A DNA stretch of 6,332 nt, from contig CAJGDV010000070.1 in the NCBI GenBank assembly GCA_904502155.1, forward strand, positions 1 through 6,332, written 5' to 3'. Made by a program: the position numbers and the translations under genes. Positions 1 to 5,202 of the stretch are shown here, one piece after another. The notes beneath the pieces are model-generated. The model was not told the DNA's origin. It did not search any database and saw only the letters and a program-made list of their open reading frames with translations. Position 1 is the first letter of the stretch, and the number at the start of each line of letters is the position of its first letter. This stretch comes from an uncultured Bacilli bacterium. Its GTDB lineage: Bacteria; Bacillota_I; Bacilli_A; RF39; UBA660.

Positions 1-39
1 ATATATAAAGGCTTTATCATCAGGAAGTTGATTATTATT
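1..39 (-). repeat. 31-residue interrupting module, copy 3 (cut by window edge)
   Basis: Residues 713-725 read NNNQLPDDKAFIY, matching the first 13 positions of copies 1 and 2 at NNN, L and AFIY, and also PD of copy 1. As in the other copies it comes straight after the Phe that closes an LRR unit. The rest of the module lies outside the window. Confidence 0.75.
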
Positions 40-2175
40 AAACATTCCTCCTTCTGTTAAATCTATATATGATCCTGTTGGTATTGTTAAAGATGAAATT
101 TTATTATTTGCAAAAGCAAAGTTATCAATAAATGTTAAAGATGATGGTAAAACTAATGTAGTAATTTTATTATTTATAAATGCATTTTCTCCAATAAATT
201 CTAAACCCTCGCTAAATGTAATTGAACTTATTGTGTTATTTTCAAAGGCAAAATTACCAATTTGATTTAATGATGATGGGAAAGAAACAGATGTTAGTTT
301 ACATGACTGAAATGCATATTCATTAATATTTTCTAGCGTTGAAGGAAAATTGATAGATGACAATGGTGATTCTCTAAATGAATATTCACTTATATTAATT
401 ATTCCTTCTGGTAATATTACTTTTTGAATATTACTATATGCGAATACTTCTTGACCAATATCCTTTACGTTTGATGGTACTGTTACAGTAGTATCGTTTC
501 CTCCATAACTAATTAATTTTGTATTATTTACTGTACCATTACTATTTCTAGCATAAATAAAGGCAGCATCACCAGTTAACTTATTATTATTAAAAACATA
601 ATAATCTAATTCATAAATAGTATTTGGAATAGAAACAGTAGTTAATAAGTTGTTTGCAAACGCACCCCAATATATAATTTCTAATCCTTGATTTAATGTT
701 AGACTAGTTAAATCATTATATTCAAAACAATTTGCACCTACTACCTTGAGTGTAGAAGGTAACACTAATGATTCAAGACCATTATTATAAAAAGCAGCAT
801 GTCCTAAGTTTGTAAGTCCATTATTAAATGTTAATTCATAAAGTGCATTATCAGCAAAAGCATAATCACCTATAGATATTGTTGTTGAAGGTATATTTAA
901 TGTTTCAATTGGACAATATCTAAATGCATATGTTCCTATTGTTTCAACAGAACCTAAATCAACACTATTCATTGTAGGATTATTATAAAAAGCATATGTT
1001 CCTATAGATTTTATATTAGCAGGTAGTGTTACCGATACCAATTTATTTTGTTGAAATGTACCTGCTGGGATAGATGTCCAATTAGTTGGTATAGTAACTT
1101 CTTCTAAATTATTGTAATAAAATGTATGAGTACCAAGTGATGTTATTGTATTTGGTATACTTACTTCTTGTAGTCCGTTTCTTTCAAACGCATAATTTCC
1201 AAGTGTTGTTAAACCATTTGGAATTGATACTTCTTTTATCTGATTAGATGCAAATCCATGAGCTTGAATAACTTTTAGTGTTGATGGCAATTCTATTTCT
1301 GTTAAATAATTATATATAAAAGCTTGATTATGTATTTCTTCTAATTCAGATGGTAATGTTATTGAAGTAATATTATTGTGTCTAAAAGCATTATCACCAA
1401 TAATTTTTACATTTTCAGGTACAACGATATTGCTTCTACGTTTTCCTCCATAACTTACTAATGCTGATGTATCATATGTTTTATCAGCTTTCTTTTTATA
1501 AATAAAAGCTTGTTGATCTGGTAAAAGATTATTATTAAATGCACCTCTACCTATATAAACAACATTATTTGGTATTGTAATTGTTGATAATTTATTTGAT
1601 GCAAAAGCATATTCGCCAATTGTAGTAATACTAGTTGGCATAATAACATATTCTAAATTTTTATTAAAAAAGGCACTATTTCCTATCGCTTCAACATTTA
1701 CACCTTTAATTACATCAGGTATTATTACAGTTTTAGTACATGAACCGCCTAATTTATAACCTGTTATTGTTTTAGTATTTTCATCGAATGAAAAACAAGT
1801 ATTTGGTGTTTTTTTACATTCACCTCTTGTAAATACTAGTGAATTTTCATATCCAAACGCACAAAAATTTCCATCATAGAAATTTTCTACGTAAATGTCA
1901 TCTCCAAATTTTTCAATTACTCCTGATTTCCAGTTAGAAGCTTCTACTGTTGGAATAATTCCCGAAGTAATATCTACTTCTCCAAGATCAGGATAATTTT
2001 CGCTTGCTAAATATGTATCGTAACTTCTAATAGTAGATTTTACTGATTCCATAAAAGCTTTTTTCTTATTTTCTTCTACTATATTACTAACTCTAGGATA
2101 TATTATTATACCTAGAACAGCAATTAAAACTAATACTGCTACTAGTTCTACTAATGTAAATCCTTTTTTCTTCAT
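1..2175 (-). CDS. Prepilin-type N-terminus fused to a BspA-like leucine-rich repeat protein (partial, 3' end outside window)
   Basis: The frame is open for 725 codons from the ATG at 2173-2175 to the window edge, with no stop. Residues 1-25 form a class III (type IV) prepilin signal: basic KKKG, then FTLVEL with Glu at mature position 5 and a hydrophobic helix to about residue 25. A polar helix follows (about 26-70), then a linker with Cys105, 120, 127 and 146. From about residue 148 there are 23 LRR_5/BspA-type units of the form I-P-x-x-[LVI]-x-x-IG-x-x-AF-x-x-N. The family suggests a surface-exposed protein processed by prepilin peptidase, with the LRR part for adhesion or binding; this role is inferred. 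Ordinary pilins and pseudopilins are about 100-200 residues, so this is far larger. The start is supported by AGGTGA 4 nt upstream. It lies 17 nt after the CCA-enzyme gene, so co-transcription is likely. No ligand or partner can be named. Confidence 0.9.
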   Translation of the reverse strand, partial: MKKKGFTLVELVAVLVLIAVLGIIIYPRVSNIVEENKKKAFMESVKSTIRSYDTYLASENYPDLGEVDITSGIIPTVEASNWKSGVIEKFGDDIYVENFYDGNFCAFGYENSLVFTRGECKKTPNTCFSFDENTKTITGYKLGGSCTKTVIIPDVIKGVNVEAIGNSAFFNKNLEYVIMPTSITTIGEYAFASNKLSTITIPNNVVYIGRGAFNNNLLPDQQAFIYKKKADKTYDTSALVSYGGKRRSNIVVPENVKIIGDNAFRHNNITSITLPSELEEIHNQAFIYNYLTEIELPSTLKVIQAHGFASNQIKEVSIPNGLTTLGNYAFERNGLQEVSIPNTITSLGTHTFYYNNLEEVTIPTNWTSIPAGTFQQNKLVSVTLPANIKSIGTYAFYNNPTMNSVDLGSVETIGTYAFRYCPIETLNIPSTTISIGDYAFADNALYELTFNNGLTNLGHAAFYNNGLESLVLPSTLKVVGANCFEYNDLTSLTLNQGLEIIYWGAFANNLLTTVSIPNTIYELDYYVFNNNKLTGDAAFIYARNSNGTVNNTKLISYGGNDTTVTVPSNVKDIGQEVFAYSNIQKVILPEGIINISEYSFRESPLSSINFPSTLENINEYAFQSCKLTSVSFPSSLNQIGNFAFENNTISSITFSEGLEFIGENAFINNKITTLVLPSSLTFIDNFAFANNKISSLTIPTGSYIDLTEGGMFNNNQLPDDKAFIY
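499..591 (-). repeat. 31-residue interrupting module, copy 2
   Basis: Residues 529-559 directly follow the Phe of the sixteenth LRR unit. They read NNNKLTGDAAFIY, then a polar Asn/Thr-rich stretch, then KLISYGG. It has the same length as copy 1 and the same invariant ends (NNN, L, AFIY, SYGG), with a divergent middle. Copy 2 raises the AF-to-AF distance to 50 residues. Confidence 0.8.
1444..1536 (-). repeat. 31-residue interrupting module, copy 1 (NNN...AFIY...SYGG)
   Basis: Residues 214-244 directly follow the AF of the third LRR unit. They read NNNLLPDQQAFIY, then a polar Lys/Asp/Thr-rich stretch, then ALVSYGG. The module replaces the normal next repeat and lengthens the AF-to-AF distance to 51 residues. 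A second copy of identical length lies at 499-591. Confidence 0.8.
2101..2175 (-). other. Class III (type IV) prepilin signal peptide
   Basis: This encodes residues 1-25. A short basic leader, MKKKG, is followed by FTLVELVAVLVLIAVLGIII. Cleavage by a PilD/ComC-type prepilin peptidase is expected between Gly5 and Phe6 (between nt 2161 and 2160), giving N-methylated Phe at +1 and the hallmark Glu at +5. The leader is too short and the helix too uninterrupted for a typical signal peptidase I substrate. Confidence 0.9.
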
Positions 2176-2179
2176 ACTA

Positions 2180-2185
2180 TCACCT
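2180..2185 (-). promoter_or_regulatory. Ribosome binding site of the prepilin-LRR gene
   Basis: AGGTGA lies 4 nt before the ATG, inside the 17-nt gap after the CCA-enzyme stop codon. It fixes the start so that the leader MKKKG is complete. Confidence 0.75.
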
Positions 2186-2192
2186 ATTATAA

Positions 2193-3284
2193 TTATAACA
2201 TATTTTTTTTAAGAAATATTTTAATTTTATTTTTGTCATTATCAAGATTTAAATTTAAAATTTCTTTTTCTAATATCTCATATATTTCGCTTATTTTAAA
2301 GGAAGGCTTAATATTAAGAAGTTCACATATTTCATTAGCATTGATATCTATATCATTTCTTGTTTTAATTGGAAGATTCATATAATTTTTTTTGATATTA
2401 TCAGTATTTTGATTATTTATTTCTGCTGCAATGATAGATGTATAAAGTCCATATTTATATAATAATTCATTATCAATTTTTTTAAATTTTGATAATTCTT
2501 TAATCTTTTTGATTTGTTCTTTTTCATTTTTAGTAAAAATATATTTATCTTCCACACTAAGTTGAGCCCAAATACCTATTGCATCACTTGTTATAACAAT
2601 AGAATTTAATGCATCAATTTCAAGTGCTTTTGTAAGTTCTAGGTCAATTAATAATTGAATTCCTCTTTTTTTATTTGTACTAGAAAAAATTTTATCTAGT
2701 TCTTCTTTTTTACGATAATAAGATAATTTTTTTAAATAAATACGATATTTTTTAATATATTTTTTTAATTCATTATCTATTTCAAATTCTAATATTGTTG
2801 AAAATCTTATTGCTCTAAGACATCTTAAAACATCTTCTTTAAGCTTAATTTTAGCAGGTCCCACAGTTCTTATAGTTTTATTATCAATATCTTTTTTAGC
2901 CCCTAATAAATCAATAAATTGACCATTTTTATCTATACACAAAGTATTCATAATAAAATCTCTTCTTTTTAAATCTTCTTCTAAAGAATTAATATATGTT
3001 ACTTTTGATGGAACTCTATAATTCAAATATTTATCTTCTTTACGGAATGTTGTTATTTCAAAAATAATATTATTAACAACAATCATAACAGAACCATACT
3101 GTTCTTTATGTTTTACAGCATCTTTAAATATTTCTTTTAAATCCATTGGTGTTGCATTAGTACATATATCGATATCAGAACTTTTTCTATCCATATATCT
3201 GTCGCGAGCATATCCTCCGACTACATAGGCTTTAAAACCGTGTTTTTCAATTTCTTCTAAAACTTTAAGTACTACATTATACAT
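2193..3284 (-). CDS. cca: CCA-adding enzyme (CCA tRNA nucleotidyltransferase, class II)
   Basis: This enzyme adds or repairs the 3' CCA end of tRNAs from CTP and ATP without a nucleic acid template. From the chosen start it is 363 residues. The nucleotidyltransferase head shows VVGGYARD (21-28), the metal-binding pair Asp37 and Asp39 in SDID, EITTFR (76-81), RRDF (107-110) and the nucleotide-selecting motif EDVLR (150-154). The segment between motifs A and B (FRKEDKY to EDLKRRDF) is not shortened, unlike in dedicated CC-adding enzymes, so full CCA addition is favoured. A neck domain (about 165-225) and an Asn/Lys-rich helical tail follow; the tail is somewhat shorter than in Bacillus enzymes. 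RRDFI replaces the usual RRDFT. A start at 3311 would add nine residues, but AGGAGG sits 4 nt before the ATG at 3284. Poly(A) polymerase is the main alternative, considered less likely. Confidence 0.9.
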   Translation of the reverse strand: MYNVVLKVLEEIEKHGFKAYVVGGYARDRYMDRKSSDIDICTNATPMDLKEIFKDAVKHKEQYGSVMIVVNNIIFEITTFRKEDKYLNYRVPSKVTYINSLEEDLKRRDFIMNTLCIDKNGQFIDLLGAKKDIDNKTIRTVGPAKIKLKEDVLRCLRAIRFSTILEFEIDNELKKYIKKYRIYLKKLSYYRKKEELDKIFSSTNKKRGIQLLIDLELTKALEIDALNSIVITSDAIGIWAQLSVEDKYIFTKNEKEQIKKIKELSKFKKIDNELLYKYGLYTSIIAAEINNQNTDNIKKNYMNLPIKTRNDIDINANEICELLNIKPSFKISEIYEILEKEILNLNLDNDKNKIKIFLKKNML

Positions 3285-3288
3285 ATTT

Positions 3289-3294
3289 CCTCCT
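3289..3294 (-). promoter_or_regulatory. Ribosome binding site of cca (decides the start)
   Basis: A perfect AGGAGG lies 4 nt before the ATG at 3282-3284. The in-frame upstream ATG at 3311 lies in the hairpin behind the HU gene and has no comparable site, so the shorter protein is preferred. Confidence 0.85.
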
Positions 3295-3299
3295 ATAAT

Positions 3300-3324
3300 A
3301 AAAAAAGGCAATTAAGCCTTTTTT
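3300..3324 (-). terminator. Hairpin with U-tract between the HU gene and cca
   Basis: Nine complementary bases (AAAAAAGGC / GCCTTTTTT) flank a 6-nt loop, and on the minus strand the stem runs into seven T. It begins 7 nt after the HU stop codon. Only three pairs are G-C, so it is a modest terminator. The near-perfect symmetry could make it work in both directions. The cca ribosome binding site starts only 5 nt beyond it, so partial read-through into cca is plausible. Confidence 0.65.
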
Positions 3325-3331
3325 AAATTAA

Positions 3332-3604
3332 TTAGTTTAAAGCGTCTTTTAATTTAGATCCAGCTTTAATAGCAACTGCAACTCTTGCAGGAATTTCTAC
3401 AGCTTCACCAGTTCTTGGGTTACGTCCTACTTTAGCTTCTTTCTTTTTAGCAGCAAAAGTAACGAATCCTGTTAAAGTTACTTTACCTTCTTCTTTTAAT
3501 CCTTTTGTTACTCCACCTACGAATGCTTCAACAGCACGAGCAGCATCAGCTTTTGTGAATCCACATTCTTCAGCAATGTAGTTTACTAAATCTGTTTTTG
3601 ACAT
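3332..3604 (-). CDS. HU-family histone-like DNA-binding protein
   Basis: At 90 residues this has the usual length for HU. HU binds DNA as a dimer without strong sequence preference, bends it, and helps compact the nucleoid. The N-terminal helices (1-40) carry the MSKTDLVNYIAEECGFTK start seen in the family. The DNA-gripping arm contains the signature GRNPRTGE (60-67), in which Pro63 is the residue expected to intercalate, and the protein ends in the typical AGSKLKDALN. The usual GFGTF turn reads GFVTF here (Val48 for Gly). The specific symbol (hup or hupB) cannot be settled; IHF is unlikely because a lone gene with GRNPRTGE fits HU better. It appears to be monocistronic, with its own promoter upstream and a hairpin downstream. 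Confidence 0.93.
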   Translation of the reverse strand: MSKTDLVNYIAEECGFTKADAARAVEAFVGGVTKGLKEEGKVTLTGFVTFAAKKKEAKVGRNPRTGEAVEIPARVAVAIKAGSKLKDALN

Positions 3605-3611
3605 TTATATT

Positions 3612-3620
3612 ACCTCTCCT
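3612..3620 (-). promoter_or_regulatory. Ribosome binding site of the HU gene
   Basis: AGGAGAGGT ends 7 nt before the ATG at 3602-3604. It holds two overlapping Shine-Dalgarno cores (AGGAG and AGAGG), which fits a highly translated gene. Confidence 0.8.
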
Positions 3621-3681
3621 CTATTGTTATTTATAAGCATGTCATTTATATCATTTTACTATCTATCTTGCTTACAATAAA

Positions 3682-3710
3682 AGAATAACATTTTTTATAT
3701 TAAATTGCAA
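3682..3710 (-). promoter_or_regulatory. Probable sigma-A promoter for the HU gene
   Basis: On the minus strand TTGCAA (3705-3710) and TATTCT (3682-3687) are separated by exactly 17 nt. Each hexamer matches the consensus at 4 of 6 positions, and a TG one base before the -10 gives an extended -10 element. The predicted start near 3675 would leave a leader of about 70 nt. In such AT-rich DNA chance matches are common. A TATAAA at 3645-3650 is closer to the gene but has no -35 at a suitable distance. Confidence 0.4.
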
Positions 3711-3783
3711 TGTTTTTTTATTTAATTTTAAAGGAAATTTGCTGTTTTTAGATATTGACAAAAAGCAATAAAAATGCATAAAC

Positions 3784-3810
3784 AAAAAAAGCGACAAAAT
3801 ATGTCGCTTT
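3784..3810 (-). terminator. Intrinsic terminator of the gatB-asnS unit
   Basis: On the minus strand the stem AAAGCGACA / TGTCGCTTT (9 bp) closes a 5-nt loop and runs into an unbroken tract of seven T. It begins 3 nt after the asnS stop codon. Among the hairpins in the window this is the clearest terminator. Confidence 0.88.
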
Positions 3811-3813
3811 ATA

Positions 3814-5190
3814 CTAAAATTCGCAATTTCTTGGTGTTCTTGGGAATGGAATAACATCTCTAATATTATCTACTCCTGTTAAATACATAATTAATCTTTC
3901 AAATCCCATACCAAATCCTGAATGAACGCATCCTCCAAATTTTCTTAAATTTAAATACCAATATAATTCTTCAGTTGATACTCCCATTTCATTCATTCTT
4001 TGTTCTAATACATCGTATCTTTCTTCTCTTTGGCTTCCACCCATTAATTCTCCACATCCTGGAACTAAGAAGTCAACAGCAGCAACTGTTTCATTATCTT
4101 CATTAAGTCTCATATAGAATGCTTTAATATCTTTTGGCCAGTTTTTAACAAATACAGGAGATTTAAATTTAACTTCTGTTAAATATTTTTCATGTTCTGT
4201 TGCTAAATCTTCACCAAATTCTGGTTTGTTTTCAAATTCTACATCAGCATCTTTAAGAATTTGAATTGCTTCTTTATGATCAATACGTACTGCTTTTGAA
4301 TCAACAAATCCTTGTAATTTAGCAATTAATCCGTTTTCAACAAATTTATCTAAAAATTCAATTTCAGCTTTAGCATGTGTCATAACATAGTTGATAATAT
4401 ATTTTAACATATCTTCTTCAACATTCATTAAGTCATCTAAATCCATAAAAGCCATTTCTGGTTCAATCATCCAGAATTCACTAGCATGTTTCTTAGTATT
4501 TGAATTTTCAGCTCTAAATGTTGGACCAAATGTATAAACTCTTTTAAATGCTAATGCAAATGGTTCAGCTTGTAATTGTCCTGAAACTGTTAAACCTGCT
4601 TTTTTACCAAAGAAATCATCTTTATAATCTTCTTCTTTTACTCCTTTTTCTAAATCTAAAGTAGTAACTTGGAACATTTCCCCAGCACCTTCACAGTCAC
4701 TTCCTGTTATGATTGGTGCATGAAAATAAGTATATCCTCTATCTTGGAAATATGTATGAATAGCATGTGCTGCTATACTTCTAACTTTAAATGTAGCTTG
4801 AAAAAGATTTGTTCTTGGTCTTAAATATGCTTGTTCTCTTAAAAATTCTCTTGTATGTCTTTTTGGTTGAATTGGATAATCTTCTGGACAATCTCCTTCT
4901 AAAACCACATTTTTAACCATAATTTCAAATAATTGTTCTGGTCTTTCTGATTTAACTAATGTACCAGTAACAGTAATAGCACATCCAACATGTAATTTTT
5001 GAATGTCATCAAACATTTCTAATTTGTTATCATAAACTAATTGTACACTAGTAAAATAAGTACCATCAAAGAAATCAATAAATCCTAATTCTTTTTGTTT
5101 TCTATGGTTTCTAATCCAACCTTGAACAACAACTTCTTTACCCATTAATTCTTTGTATTCTTTAAAAATATCTTTTAAATCTTTTTTCAT
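3814..5190 (-). CDS. asnS: Asparaginyl-tRNA synthetase (class IIb)
   Basis: This cytoplasmic enzyme joins asparagine to tRNA(Asn) using ATP. The length, 458 residues, is normal. An N-terminal OB-fold anticodon-binding domain (about 18-100, VVVQGWIRNHR) precedes the catalytic core. Motif 1 lies around 135-160, ending in FHAPII. Motif 2 is FRAENSNTKKH...EFWMIEPE (225-245), whose RAE-S-T-KH loop marks AsnRS rather than AspRS. Motif 3 is GFGMGFERL (425-433), and the protein ends in FPRTPRNCEF. No GAD insertion of the bacterial AspRS type is present, and the intact OB-fold argues against an AsnRS-derived asparagine synthetase. It lies 10 nt after gatB; AGGAGA 6 nt before the ATG supports the start, and stop TAG is followed at once by a terminator. 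No truncation or missing motif is seen. Confidence 0.96.
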   Translation of the reverse strand: MKKDLKDIFKEYKELMGKEVVVQGWIRNHRKQKELGFIDFFDGTYFTSVQLVYDNKLEMFDDIQKLHVGCAITVTGTLVKSERPEQLFEIMVKNVVLEGDCPEDYPIQPKRHTREFLREQAYLRPRTNLFQATFKVRSIAAHAIHTYFQDRGYTYFHAPIITGSDCEGAGEMFQVTTLDLEKGVKEEDYKDDFFGKKAGLTVSGQLQAEPFALAFKRVYTFGPTFRAENSNTKKHASEFWMIEPEMAFMDLDDLMNVEEDMLKYIINYVMTHAKAEIEFLDKFVENGLIAKLQGFVDSKAVRIDHKEAIQILKDADVEFENKPEFGEDLATEHEKYLTEVKFKSPVFVKNWPKDIKAFYMRLNEDNETVAAVDFLVPGCGELMGGSQREERYDVLEQRMNEMGVSTEELYWYLNLRKFGGCVHSGFGMGFERLIMYLTGVDNIRDVIPFPRTPRNCEF

Positions 5191-5196
5191 GGTATC

Positions 5197-5202
5197 TCTC
5201 CT
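5197..5202 (-). promoter_or_regulatory. asnS ribosome binding site overlapping the gatB stop codon
   Basis: AGGAGA sits 6 nt before the asnS ATG, and its first two bases are the last two bases of the gatB stop TAG (5201-5203). Ribosomes finishing gatB therefore arrive directly at the asnS initiation site, which suggests coupled translation from one mRNA. Confidence 0.75.

Larger units (their letters stand above)
1..1734 (-). repeat. Coding LRR array with a 22-residue (66-nt) period
   Basis: Using the Phe of the (IG)xxAF motif as marker, repeats fall at residues 169, 191 and 213; then at 264 and every 22 residues to 528 (13 units); then at 578 and every 22 to 688 (6 units); then 712. Spacing is exactly 22 within each run, 51 and 50 at the two breaks, and 24 before the last unit. 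Both breaks, and the last unit, are followed by the NNN...AFIY module. Conserved positions are hydrophobic and Asn-rich (N-N/K-L and IP-S/N). The units are divergent at DNA level, so this is an old protein repeat and not a recent tandem duplication. Confidence 0.9.

Noticed and set aside
1..1734. Regular 66-nt spacing as a possible CRISPR or satellite array
   Set aside because: The period is in frame and conserved at protein level as LRR units; the DNA units are divergent, with no identical direct repeats or spacers.
2184..2198. Two overlapping TATAAT-like hexamers just before the prepilin-LRR gene
   Set aside because: No -35 element lies at a suitable distance, and a start site here would fall on the ribosome binding site itself. 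They arise from the AT-rich cca stop region.
3285..3311. Longer start for cca adding MPFFIIGGN
   Set aside because: These codons lie in the hairpin and the AGGAGG site itself; the ATG at 3284 has a perfect Shine-Dalgarno and a normal class II N-terminus.
3703..3712. Short palindrome around ATTGCAAT upstream of the HU gene as an operator
   Set aside because: It overlaps the proposed -35, but a single 8-nt palindrome is expected by chance in such AT-rich sequence, and no second copy was seen nearby.
3755..3781. Plus-strand TTGACA with CATAAA 16 nt downstream (TG before it)
   Set aside because: The -35 is perfect, but no plus-strand gene follows; it points antisense into asnS through a terminator hairpin. 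A chance match in AT-rich DNA is the simplest reading.
3672..3857. 61-codon minus-strand open frame overlapping the end of asnS
   Set aside because: It starts inside asnS in another frame, runs through the terminator and the HU promoter region, has a low-complexity Phe/Leu/Lys composition and has no ribosome binding site.
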